The notes beneath the pieces were generated by a model. It saw nothing but the letters and a program-made list of their open reading frames with translations, was not told the DNA's origin and made no database searches. Below are positions 1-7,478 of a stretch of DNA of 64,000 nt, in pieces (the first letter of the stretch is position 1; the number at the start of each line of letters is the position of its first letter). Source of the DNA: Jingyaoa shaoxingensis (GTDB lineage Bacteria; Bacillota; Clostridia; Lachnospirales; Lachnospiraceae); NCBI RefSeq assembly GCF_014385005.1, contig NZ_JACRSZ010000001.1:767371-831370 (forward strand). Reading direction: 5' to 3'. The translations under genes and the position numbers were made by a program.

Positions 1-1
1 G

Positions 2-352
2 CTTTCTCCTGGCGGTGCTATCAGTTATGTAGAAGTTCCAAATCTGCAGACCAATATCCCGGCGGTTCTTTCTGTTATGAAATTTATCTATGAGAACATC
101 ATGTATGCAGAACTGAACACCAAGAGTGATTATTGTGAGAACTGTGGCTATGACGGAGAGATCAAGATTGTAACAGATCCATCCGGAAAGCTGGTATGGG
201 AATGCCCAAACTGCGGCAACCGCGACCAGACAAAGCTGTTTGTTGCACGCCGTACCTGTGGTTATATCGGTACCCAGTTCTGGAATCAGGGACGTACTCA
301 GGAGATCAAGGACCGAGTGCTCCACATGTCCTGCGGAACCTGTGATTCATAA
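2..352 (+). CDS. nrdD: Anaerobic ribonucleoside-triphosphate reductase, C-terminal end (partial)
   Basis: Only the last 116 codons are in the window; the frame is open from base 2. The product is the catalytic subunit of class III ribonucleotide reductase, which makes dNTPs without oxygen. Visible marks are two CxxC zinc-ribbon pairs (YCENCGYDGE and ECPNCGNRD) and the glycyl-radical box RRTCGYIGTQFW close to the end; its Gly is the radical site activated by NrdG in this family. The CDS ends in a hairpin terminator. No nrdG follows within the window. It supports a strict or facultative anaerobe. Confidence 0.95.
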   Translation, partial: LSPGGAISYVEVPNLQTNIPAVLSVMKFIYENIMYAELNTKSDYCENCGYDGEIKIVTDPSGKLVWECPNCGNRDQTKLFVARRTCGYIGTQFWNQGRTQEIKDRVLHMSCGTCDS

Positions 353-360
353 ATATCAGA

Positions 361-393
361 AAAGGACGACGGTTATCACAACTGTCGTCCTTT
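361..393. terminator. Bidirectional terminator between nrdD and the converging gene
   Basis: Perfect 10-bp stem AAAGGACGAC / GTCGTCCTTT with a 13-nt middle, A-rich on one side and T-rich on the other, placed between two convergent genes. The last codons and stop of the minus-strand gene (ending at 376) lie inside the hairpin. Confidence 0.85.
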
Positions 394-819
394 CATCTGT
401 AATTCATATTTTTCCGGTACTTCTATGATTCCAAACCGATAGAACATGGGGTAAATATAGCTTACGCCTCTGATATCCCCAAGGCCTTTGGGCCTGTTCA
501 CATATTTTCGCTGTCCGTCTTCCGGTGGTTCCTGCATCAGGTTAAAAAATGCAGACCGAAAAGAACTCCAGGTAAGACTTTTGCTCCCCTCTCTGCGGTC
601 AATCAGCAATTCCCGGTTCAGTTTCCCGCTTTTGCCACGTTTGATCTCGTAGTGAAAGGGAAGTCCCGATGCAGTTTGAAACAGATACTGCTGAAACTGG
701 ATCACACATTCCCACAGCGCATCTTCTGTCATGGTATTCTGTAATTTTTCCACTGTCTGCTGTTGTTCTTCACTTAATTCAGCCCATACAACATCCTCAT
801 TTTTCTGCTCATTCTGCAT
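376..819 (-). CDS. Conserved hypothetical protein
   Basis: 147 aa, not recognised. It is soluble, charged, with no signal peptide or membrane segment. A central stretch (about residues 55-95) rich in K/R and aromatic residues ends in LTWSSFRSAF, and the C-terminal part has a GLGDIRGVSYIYPMFYRFG patch. The ATG at 819 is chosen because AAGGAAG lies 8 nt upstream; an in-frame GTG sits 9 nt earlier. It lies 42 bp downstream of the GGDEF/HD-GYP gene on the same strand, so it is probably co-transcribed and may belong to the same signalling unit. No function is proposed. Confidence 0.7.
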   Translation of the reverse strand: MQNEQKNEDVVWAELSEEQQQTVEKLQNTMTEDALWECVIQFQQYLFQTASGLPFHYEIKRGKSGKLNRELLIDRREGSKSLTWSSFRSAFFNLMQEPPEDGQRKYVNRPKGLGDIRGVSYIYPMFYRFGIIEVPEKYELQMKGRQL

Positions 820-861
820 TTCCGGCACTTCCTTTTTTCTCTTGAAAAATATTCTTCTGTT

Positions 862-2820
862 CTATACGCCTTTAGCCTTCCCCATACTCTTTTTCAGGTC
901 ATATTGTATATCTACCAGGCATTCCAGCAACAGTGGATTAAACTGCCCGCACTCTCCTGCAAGAATCATCTCCATGGTCTTTTCATGGGAAAATGCTTTT
1001 TTGTAAACACGCTCACTGCTGAGCGCATCGTATACATCAGCCAGTGATACCACCTGTGCGGAAATCGGAATCTCTTCTCCCTTCAGACCATCCGGATAGC
1101 CTTTACCATCATACCGTTCATGATGCCAGCGGCAGATCTGATAAGCAATCTTAATCAGCTGTTCATTCTGATACATTCCCATGCCTTCCAGCATGTTCGC
1201 ACCAATCAGAGTATGAGTCTTCATAATCTCAAATTCTTCTTGGGTCAGCTTGCCCGGTTTATTCAGAATCTTATCATCAATTCCAATCTTACCGATATCG
1301 TGCAGAGATGACGCTGTCGTAATCAGGCTGCGGTCCGCATGGGTCAGATTATATTTTTCTGTCTTCTGTACAAGACGCGCCAGAAGCTTTTCTGTCAGCA
1401 TATTGATATGCAGCACATGGGAACCACTTTCTCCGTTACGAAATTCTACGATATGACTGAGAATCGCAACCATCATTTTATTATTCTTCTCTTTTTCATA
1501 AATCTGATCACTGATCAGACTGGTCAGACGTCTCTGCTTTGCATATAGCTTTATGGTATTGTATACACGGCGATATACAATTCTTGCATCAAACGGACGA
1601 CTAATATAATCCGACACTCCAAGTTCGTATGCTTTCCGTATCACAGCTTCTCTGTCTTCACTGGAGATCATAATGACTGGAATATCATCAATCCAGTGCT
1701 TTCTACTCATGATTTCCAGGACTTCAAAACCGTTCATACCTGGCATCACAATATCCAGCAGTACCAGAGAGATTCCGGTTCCGTACTGTTCCAGTATTGT
1801 CAGACACTGTTCCCCGCTTTCTGCCTCCATAATTTCAAACTCATCTTCCAGCATAGCTGCCAGAAGTTCTCTGTTCATGGCTGAATCATCGACAATCAAT
1901 ATCTGGGCACGGCTTTTTCCTTTACTATATGTCTGGCTGTCCATAACCGCAGCCAGCGGCGTGGTCTCTGTCACCACCATATTTTTACAGTTCTTAGCCT
2001 GGTACATCAGATGGTCTGCCCTGTCTATCGCCCGCTCCAGTGATTCATTGGATGAGATCAGTCCTCCGATACTGACAGACAGGTGAAGATTCGGATATCC
2101 AGGAACCGTTGATTCACCAATCTTTTTCTGAATCTGGTTCAGTTTCTCATCAAATACTTCTTCTGTCATGTCCTTCATCAGTAAGAGGAACTCATCTCCA
2201 CCATAACGTATCAGAAGGTCTGTCTTGCGGATATATTTACGAATGATCTTCACCATAGTGCACAGGGCAGCGTCTCCTGCATTATGGCCGTAAGTATCAT
2301 TACATAGCTTAAAATCGTCCATATCAATCATTGCCACTGCCATTGCTTCTACCTGAAGCTTCAGTTCATCTTCAAAATACCGTCTGTTATAGACGCCTGT
2401 CAGCGCATCCTTATATAATGCATCACTGTACCCGGACAATTGGGAAACCAGCTTTTTCCTGCCATCTGCGTCCAGAAGATTCTCTTCATCCATCTTCTTA
2501 ACCAGTTCCATGACATACGGCGTTCCGTCAATCTCCACATATCTGGATATCACCTGATAAATATCGTCATCCTGAAATTCCAGCTTGGTCCGTTCCGATT
2601 TTTCTTCCCATACTTTCAGAGAAATGCAATTCGCACACGGACTATTCTTATTCCAGAATTTATAACACTGACAAATTTTTGAAACACTGCCAGTCAGTTT
2701 TCCGGCCTTCAGTTTCTCTATGTCCTGTCCACTCAGAAGCCGTACTACAGAAAAAATCTTCTTATAAGATGCTATTTCTTCCTGTGCTTCCTGTTTTGTC
2801 ATCTGATATCCTGATTTCAT
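862..2820 (-). CDS. GGDEF - receiver - HD-GYP fusion protein (c-di-GMP turnover)
   Basis: 652 aa, cytoplasmic. In order: an N-terminal sensor-like segment with a cysteine cluster (C50, C52, C62, C65); a GGDEF domain (KDALTGVYNRRYF near 138, intact RYGGDEF at 205-211); a receiver domain (acidic pair D311/D312, phospho-acceptor D356); and an HD-GYP domain (HD at 507-508, HHERYDGKGYP at 566-576). The cyclase signature and the phosphodiesterase signature both look intact, so one polypeptide could make and break c-di-GMP. The conserved receiver Lys is Arg (SRPF, about 407-410), which may weaken normal switching. Own promoter at 2956-2984; a hypothetical gene follows. Confidence 0.93.
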   Translation of the reverse strand: MKSGYQMTKQEAQEEIASYKKIFSVVRLLSGQDIEKLKAGKLTGSVSKICQCYKFWNKNSPCANCISLKVWEEKSERTKLEFQDDDIYQVISRYVEIDGTPYVMELVKKMDEENLLDADGRKKLVSQLSGYSDALYKDALTGVYNRRYFEDELKLQVEAMAVAMIDMDDFKLCNDTYGHNAGDAALCTMVKIIRKYIRKTDLLIRYGGDEFLLLMKDMTEEVFDEKLNQIQKKIGESTVPGYPNLHLSVSIGGLISSNESLERAIDRADHLMYQAKNCKNMVVTETTPLAAVMDSQTYSKGKSRAQILIVDDSAMNRELLAAMLEDEFEIMEAESGEQCLTILEQYGTGISLVLLDIVMPGMNGFEVLEIMSRKHWIDDIPVIMISSEDREAVIRKAYELGVSDYISRPFDARIVYRRVYNTIKLYAKQRRLTSLISDQIYEKEKNNKMMVAILSHIVEFRNGESGSHVLHINMLTEKLLARLVQKTEKYNLTHADRSLITTASSLHDIGKIGIDDKILNKPGKLTQEEFEIMKTHTLIGANMLEGMGMYQNEQLIKIAYQICRWHHERYDGKGYPDGLKGEEIPISAQVVSLADVYDALSSERVYKKAFSHEKTMEMILAGECGQFNPLLLECLVDIQYDLKKSMGKAKGV

Positions 2821-2848
2821 CCTTTTTCTTTACCTGCCATCTCATACT

Positions 2849-2888
2849 AAAAAGGCTCCCAGATACTCTTTTGCAGCATCTGGAAGCC
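2849..2888 (-). terminator. Hairpin plus T-run in the leader of the GGDEF/HD-GYP gene
   Basis: Read on the minus strand: GGCT.CCAGAT pairs with ATCTGG.AGCC (2854-2888), followed by five T (2849-2853). It can terminate the dnaJ-like transcript ending at 3004. Because a good promoter (2956-2984) lies upstream of it and the next gene starts 29 bp downstream, it may also act as an attenuator for that gene. Confidence 0.6.
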
Positions 2889-2955
2889 GTAACTTCATTG
2901 TCTTTTGTTTTGCTGTTTCCTTTTTTAAAGGTATTCCAAACACATACTTGCGCTT

Positions 2956-2984
2956 ATTATACGTAAATTTTTCGTTTTTGTCCA
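2956..2984 (-). promoter_or_regulatory. Sigma-A-type promoter for the GGDEF/HD-GYP gene
   Basis: Minus strand TGGACA, 17-nt spacer, TATAAT. It starts transcription about 130 nt before the start codon, upstream of the leader hairpin. Confidence 0.7.
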
Positions 2985-3003
2985 CCGTAAATGTTCATTT
3001 TCA

Positions 3004-4017
3004 TCAGCAGGCCTGCCGGTATTCCATCAGCTTCTGTCTCGCCTCACGGCTCAAATGTCTTGGCACATCAATCTGTACCGTTGCATACTGATCTCCATGC
3101 AGCGAAGGATTCTTCATGGATACAATTCCCTTTCCCTTCAGCCGTATCTTCGTACCAGACTGGGTGCCTTCTTTGATCTTACAGATCACATCTCCGTACA
3201 GTGTCTGTACCCTTGCTTCTCCACCAAACACAGCTGTTGTATATGGAATATTCACAGTTGTGTATACGTCCTGACCCTTTCGTTCATATCCTGGTTTATC
3301 CAGTACGTTCACCTTCAGAAGCAGATCGCCTGCTTCTCCTCCGTTTCCCGGCATGCCTTTGCCACGAAGCCTTATACTCTTGCCGGTATCAATTCCAGCC
3401 GGGATGTGTACCTGAAGCGAATGCTGCATACCATCCGGATTCTTCAGAGAAATCACCTTGTCACAGCCAAACGCCGCATCTTCAAAGCTGACTGTCACTT
3501 CTGCATTCAGATCTGCCCCCTTCTGTGATCCATAACTACTGCTAAATCCAGACGTATCTCCCCATCCGGACTGTCCACCAAAATTCATATGATCTCCCCA
3601 GTCAAATCCTCCGAAATGCATACCACTGCTTCTGCCACTTCGTCCGGCCTTCCTTCCATGAAATGCATCCCGGAACATATCTCCGAACAGATCATCCATA
3701 TTGCCTTCATAATGATATTCTCTGTATCCTCCATTGCCACCGGTGAAGTCCTTATATCCACCGGCACCGCCGCCGGGTGCTCCGTTCTGGTCAAAAGCTG
3801 CATGACCGAACTGATCATACAGTTTCTTCTTCTCAGGGTCACTGAGAACATCATATGCCTCCGCGATCTCCTTGAACTTCTCCTCTGCATCCGGATTACC
3901 TGCATTGTTATCCGGGTGATACTTCTTCGCCAGTTTCCTGTATGCTTTCTTTATCGCAGCGGCATCTGCACCGCGGCTGATTCCAAGTACTTCATAATAA
4001 TCTCTCTTTGCGCTCAT
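3004..4017 (-). CDS. DnaJ-family co-chaperone without zinc finger (CbpA-like)
   Basis: 337 aa. J domain at residues 4-70 with the HPD tripeptide at 33-35 (KKYHPDNN), which stimulates DnaK ATPase in this family. A long Gly/Phe/Ser-rich linker (about 80-165) includes [12 protein letters not shown]. The C-terminal substrate-binding beta domains (about 170-325) carry the typical [18 protein letters not shown] and DLLLKV segments. The CxxCxGxG zinc repeats of true DnaJ are absent, as in CbpA/DnaJB-type proteins. Start ATG at 4017 has AGGAGGTGAG just upstream; an in-frame ATG 12 codons earlier lacks this. The promoter matches that of the Hsp20 genes, suggesting heat-stress use. Confidence 0.92.
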   Translation of the reverse strand: MSAKRDYYEVLGISRGADAAAIKKAYRKLAKKYHPDNNAGNPDAEEKFKEIAEAYDVLSDPEKKKLYDQFGHAAFDQNGAPGGGAGGYKDFTGGNGGYREYHYEGNMDDLFGDMFRDAFHGRKAGRSGRSSGMHFGGFDWGDHMNFGGQSGWGDTSGFSSSYGSQKGADLNAEVTVSFEDAAFGCDKVISLKNPDGMQHSLQVHIPAGIDTGKSIRLRGKGMPGNGGEAGDLLLKVNVLDKPGYERKGQDVYTTVNIPYTTAVFGGEARVQTLYGDVICKIKEGTQSGTKIRLKGKGIVSMKNPSLHGDQYATVQIDVPRHLSREARQKLMEYRQAC

Positions 4018-4096
4018 GCATCTCACCTCCTGCACGATAAAAACGACTGTCATAGCAGTCCATAAATATTCTTATTATTTCATCTGTTCTATTTGT

Positions 4097-4125
4097 AATA
4101 TAACATGCATTGTTTTTATTGTCAA
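4097..4125 (-). promoter_or_regulatory. Promoter of the dnaJ-like gene
   Basis: Minus strand TTGACA, 17-nt spacer, TATATT. The -10 and the bases after it (TATATTACA, AGAAC) match the Hsp20 promoter at 6312-6340 closely, but the CIRCE arms seen there are missing here. Confidence 0.8.
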
Positions 4126-4182
4126 CGCTACTGCTGATTTTTTTCATGAAATTTCTGTGAAGGTACTGAAAAGATACGAAAA

Positions 4183-4202
4183 TACCGGGATCTCTCCCGG
4201 TA
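4183..4202 (-). terminator. Terminator of the YfbR-like gene
   Basis: Perfect 8-bp stem TACCGGGA / TCCCGGTA with a 4-nt loop, followed on the minus strand by TTTTCG. It lies 131 bp past the stop of the HD-domain gene. Confidence 0.8.
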
Positions 4203-4333
4203 CACTTCTCATCTTCATATAGTGAACTGTAATGTGCGGATTACCTTTGCCGGCATCTATATATCCAGACACTGAAGTTTCATCAGCTGTCTGGACGATG
4301 CAGCGATTTTCCGGGCCGTCTTCGACCCGTACC

Positions 4334-4924
4334 CTAGCATCCCTTAATATTTCCCTTTCTTATATGCTCCTGAATCAGTTGGTCGGTAACCTCGTACAGT
4401 TTCTCCGAACCTGCTTTTGTCTTTCCCTGTCTGCCATAGACCTGCCGTTCTGTGACACCGTGTTCTCTCCAGTCTCCTCCATCATTACTGTGATTCAAAA
4501 GCAACGGCTGCAGATTATCCATAGCCTTGGCAAATTTGGCTTCCGGTGTCTCACACGCTTCGAATTCATCAAACAGCACTGTCAACCGTTCTTTCTGATC
4601 CTCCGGGAGCAAAGAATAGATACGTTCTTTGGCTGCTTCTTCTCTTGCCTTCTGCGTCTTCAACCCTTCTTCGTCATATGCATAAGTATCCCCGGCATCA
4701 ATCTCCACCACATCATGGATCAGACACATAAGCATCACTTTTGCGATATCCACCGGTTCATTGGAATATTCCTGCAACAGATACGCCATAATTGCCATAT
4801 GCCAGGCATGCTCCGCATCATTTTCTCTCCTGCCATGCCCGGAAAGATGAGTCTGGCGTAAAATATTTTTTTCTTTATCGATTTCCAATATAAACTCTAA
4901 CTGTTTTTTCAAGCGCTCGTCCAT
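4334..4924 (-). CDS. HD-domain phosphohydrolase, YfbR / HDDC2-like
   Basis: 196 aa, soluble. The HD metal-site pattern is complete: H39 in ENDAEHAWHM, H70-D71 in LIHDVVEIDAGD, and a distal Asp in KAMDNLQP (about 134-141). This arrangement is typical of YfbR-like 5'-deoxynucleotidases that dephosphorylate dNMPs. Substrate is inferred from the family, not from the sequence alone. It is a single gene with its own terminator downstream. Confidence 0.85.
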   Translation of the reverse strand: MDERLKKQLEFILEIDKEKNILRQTHLSGHGRRENDAEHAWHMAIMAYLLQEYSNEPVDIAKVMLMCLIHDVVEIDAGDTYAYDEEGLKTQKAREEAAKERIYSLLPEDQKERLTVLFDEFEACETPEAKFAKAMDNLQPLLLNHSNDGGDWREHGVTERQVYGRQGKTKAGSEKLYEVTDQLIQEHIRKGNIKGC

Positions 4925-5113
4925 GATGTCTGCCTTCCTTTTATCATTTACACTTTTTCAATATTTATATTAAATATTCCCCCGCATTTCTTTCACACAA
5001 GACAGTGGATTCTGAATAGTTACATCCATACTATCATTTATACAGCCGAAAAGCAAATTCCACAGGAACGGTTTTTTCCGGCTTTTTAGTGTCCCTGATT
5101 AACCATAAAAAAC

Positions 5114-5137
5114 GCCGGGACTCTTTCAAGCCCCGGC
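5114..5137 (-). terminator. Terminator of the hsp20 pair
   Basis: Stem GCCGGG / CCCGGC, followed on the minus strand by GTTTTTTATGG. Located 19 bp after the stop of the second Hsp20 gene. Confidence 0.85.
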
Positions 5138-5155
5138 ATCTATAAGGAGATTTCG

Positions 5156-5611
5156 TTAACCTTCAATGGCAATATAACCATCTTTTTCTATTTTCTTCGG
5201 TGCTTTCTTCGGTACGGACAGTTTCAGAATACCATCTTCGTATTTTGCATGAATGTCTTCTTCACTGACTGCCTCGCCTACATAAAAGCTTCTGCTCATG
5301 GTTCCTGCATAACGTTCCCGTCTGATGTAGTTACCGGCTTTGTTCTGTTCGTCCTTATCAAGACCTTTGGCTGCGGAAAGAATCAGGTAACCGTCCTTCA
5401 ACTGAACTTTGATCTCATCTTTCTTGAAGCCCGGAAGATCTACATCCAGTTCATAGCTTTTATCCGTCTCACGAATATCTGTCTTCATCATGTTCTGTGC
5501 ATGTTTACCATACAGTGGATTCTTCTTGCCCCAGAACTGCTCATTGTTAAATGGAAAACCTTCCCACACATCATCAAATAAATTTTCTCCAAAAATACTA
5601 GGCATCATCAT
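5156..5611 (-). CDS. Small heat-shock protein, Hsp20/alpha-crystallin family
   Basis: 151 aa. The N-terminal MPSIFGENLFDD arm is shared with the neighbouring paralogue. The alpha-crystallin domain spans about 38-140, with the usual DVDLPGFKKDEIKVQLKDG and YIRRERYAG segments. ATP-independent holdase that keeps unfolding proteins soluble. It is the second gene of a two-gene unit started by the CIRCE promoter at 6312-6354; both genes share a GGAG-ATATGACTT ribosome-site context. A G-x-L motif (GILKLSVP) near the C-terminus is present. Confidence 0.93.
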   Translation of the reverse strand: MMMPSIFGENLFDDVWEGFPFNNEQFWGKKNPLYGKHAQNMMKTDIRETDKSYELDVDLPGFKKDEIKVQLKDGYLILSAAKGLDKDEQNKAGNYIRRERYAGTMSRSFYVGEAVSEEDIHAKYEDGILKLSVPKKAPKKIEKDGYIAIEG

Positions 5612-5729
5612 AAGTCATATCTCCTTTACTATTATATTCTATATCAAATGATTAAGTTATTTTTCATTTCAGGCAGCATCCCTGATGGGGCGCCGCCTTT
5701 TATATCCGTTTCAGAAACGTTCCACCGGA

Positions 5730-6188
5730 TCAGCCCTCAATTGCAATGTACTTCGGGTCACTGGCTGCCGGTTTGGCTTCCTTCTTCGGAACGAAAAGCT
5801 TCAGGATACCATGTTTGTATTCACCTTTGATGTCTTCCTGAGTCACTTCTTCGCCTACATAAAAGCTTCTCTCGCAGGCACCTGCGTAACGTTCACGTCT
5901 GATGTAATGTCCCTTCTTATCTTCCTCGTCTTCATCCAATCCCTTTGCTGCGCTGACGGTCAGATAACCATCTTTCAGTGCAACTTTGACTTCCTCTTTC
6001 TTGAAGCCCGGAACATCCACGATCAGTTCGTATCCTTCTGGTTTCTCTTTAATATCTGTCTTCAGGAGATTCTGTGCTCTTCTTCCGTACAGCTTCTTTT
6101 CAACTTTCTTCTCATCTTTGTCATCATAATAGAATGGTGTAAAGAAATCATCAAATAAGTTCTCTCCAAAAATACTAGGCATTAACAT
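5730..6188 (-). CDS. Small heat-shock protein, Hsp20/alpha-crystallin family (paralogue)
   Basis: 152 aa, very similar to the downstream copy: MPSIFGENLFDD at the N-terminus, DVPGFKKEEVKVALKDG and YIRRERYAGA in the alpha-crystallin domain, GILKLFVP near the end. It differs mainly in the acidic/lysine-rich stretch at 22-34. First gene after the CIRCE promoter. The 118-bp gap to the next copy contains no obvious terminator, so the two are probably one transcript, a tandem duplication. Confidence 0.93.
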   Translation of the reverse strand: MLMPSIFGENLFDDFFTPFYYDDKDEKKVEKKLYGRRAQNLLKTDIKEKPEGYELIVDVPGFKKEEVKVALKDGYLTVSAAKGLDEDEEDKKGHYIRRERYAGACERSFYVGEEVTQEDIKGEYKHGILKLFVPKKEAKPAASDPKYIAIEG

Positions 6189-6311
6189 AAGTCATATCTC
6201 CTTTCAAAAGCTCTCTGGATCTTGAAGATCCAATCTGCTGTGTTATTATTTCAAGTTCTTTGAACATCTGGAAGATCGTTCCTTTTATCTCTCTTCCTTT
6301 GTTCTATCTGT

Positions 6312-6354
6312 AATATAACACGCATTATTAGCACTGTCAAGAGGTGAGTGCTAA
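6312..6354 (-). promoter_or_regulatory. CIRCE operator overlapping a sigma-A promoter
   Basis: CIRCE arms TTAGCACTG (6328-6336) and GAGTGCTAA (6346-6354) separated by 9 nt; the classical operator is TTAGCACTC-N9-GAGTGCTAA, so one base differs. The minus-strand promoter TTGACA (6335-6340), 17 nt, TATATT (6312-6317) overlaps it. HrcA bound here would block RNA polymerase, giving heat-inducible hsp20 expression. Confidence 0.93.
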
Positions 6355-6656
6355 TTATTTTGTGAAGATTTTGTGAACACTACGAGCTATGCAAAATGGC
6401 GAAAATAAACGCCCTGCAAGTTTACTTGCAAAGGCGTCTATTTTTGCTATTTTATAGGGCGACAGCCCGACAGCGAGGGAATTTATTCCCGAGCTGTGCA
6501 TGGCGTATCTCACAGCTTCACAGGGATTTTTCACTTGCTTTCGCACGGTGGTTTCTTGATTTGACCACATTTTTACGACAAATCTTTTGGAAAATTCAAG
6601 AATGCCTCGGCATTCGTCTGATTTTCTTACCACATTTTACGACAATGACTTCTGGT
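6355..6656. other. Gene-free stretch with a large inverted repeat
   Basis: No convincing gene. A long inverted repeat at about 6399-6449 (GCGAAAATA.ACGCC with GGCGT.TATTTTTGC, inner CTTGCA pairing) would form a strong hairpin and can terminate in either direction. The rest holds short TTTACGACA-type repeats next to the integrase fossil. It is the edge between the core-like left part and the scar region. Confidence 0.5.
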
Positions 6657-7247
6657 TTATACCACAGCAGGTACAGTTTCTGGCAGATTCATTTTAGACA
6701 TCTCGTTCTCCACATGAGACTTCTCTGCAATATGATTGTAGACATTCATTGTGATCTGTGCATCTGAATGGTCTTCGCTCCGCTACGGTCGGTGCTTAAC
6801 GGATGTCCACCGGACATCCAGCGGTCTTCGCTTCGCTACGGTCGGCGCTAAACGGATGTCCACTGGACATCCAGCGGTCTTCGCTTCGCTACGGTCGGTG
6901 CTTAACGGATGTCCACTGGACATCCAGCGGTCTTCGCTTCGCTACGGTCGGCGCTAAACGGATGTCCACTGGACATCCAGCGCCCCATGACATACTGCAT
7001 AACTTTGGGATTGACGTTGTTCTCACCCAATCTGGTACATCCCGTATGACGAAGGGTATGCGATGAAATAGGAGGCATCAGCTCCGGCTCTCGCTTCTCT
7101 TCTTCTGCCAGTTTGCTTTCTTTCTTATTATAGGCATTGACAATATTTTTCAGAAAGCTGTTCACTCCCGCCGGCATGATCGGACGTCCATGCTTTGTAT
7201 TGAATATGAATCCACTGCGTCCACCAATCTCTACATTACTCTGTAAA
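6657..7247 (-). pseudogene. Tyrosine integrase fossil (Tn916-type), 3' part only
   Basis: The minus strand reads SNVEIGGRSGFIF, NTKHGRPIMPAGVNSFLKN, SSHTLRHTGCTRLGENN and YVMGRW, then after an insertion HSDAQITMNVYNHIAEK and a stop at 6657. HTLRHT is the catalytic His-x-x-Arg box and NVY the nucleophile Tyr region. The N-terminal half is missing (junction with a pglZ fragment near 7247-7250). A block of four 53-bp tandem repeats is inserted between GRW and HSDAQ, breaking the frame. It is closely related to the truncated integrase at 24437-25516. Confidence 0.88.
6770..6981. repeat. Four 53-bp tandem repeats inside the integrase fossil
   Basis: Units start at 6770, 6823, 6876 and 6929, exactly 53 bp each. 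Each contains the 17-bp near-perfect palindrome GATGTCCA-c-TGGACATC and a GCTTCGCTACGGTCGG stretch. Units 1/3 carry GGTGCTTAAC and units 2/4 carry GGCGCTAAAC at the same place, so the array looks like a duplicated pair. Because 53 is not a multiple of 3 the frame shifts each unit. Confidence 0.95.
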
Positions 7248-7249
7248 CC

Positions 7250-7473
7250 AGATAATTTGTGGTCAAATCATCTACTGAAAGCAGTTTTTTTACGGAAAAC
7301 GCATTATTTCCTGTCAGCGCAATCACCTTTGCATTTTCCAAACCATTTCATCCATCTTATCCTCAAATTCCTTATCTTCATCGTACCAGAAAATGATACG
7401 ACGCTGATAAAACTCAGGAAGAGGTGCAGCAAATCTGCGATTTAAATCTTGTATTATTTTATCTGTATCCATG
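7250..7473 (-). pseudogene. pglZ: BREX-1 phosphatase gene pglZ, 5' remnant
   Basis: From the ATG at 7473 the minus strand encodes MDTDKIIQDLNRRFAAPL, PEFYQRRIIFWYDEDKEFED and, after a one-base frameshift near TGGAAAATGC, AKVIALTGNNAFSVKKLL and VDDLTTNYL. I recognise this as the conserved N-terminus of BREX-1 PglZ. It then runs straight into integrase sequence near 7250, so the rest is lost. The start lies 5 bp after the stop of the AlbA-type gene, behind its own GGGAG, showing the two were one operon. Confidence 0.82.
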
Positions 7474-7478
7474 CTGCA

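Noticed and set aside
2820..2984. c-di-GMP riboswitch in the GGDEF/HD-GYP leader
   Set aside because: The GEMM-I core strings are absent; only a hairpin and T-run are seen. A 33-codon GTG-started frame there has no ribosome site.
4097..4140. Second CIRCE upstream of the dnaJ-like gene
   Set aside because: The promoter matches but the TTAGCAC/GTGCTAA arms are not present.
6770..6981. CRISPR array
   Set aside because: Units are contiguous 53-bp tandem repeats with no variable spacers and no cas genes.
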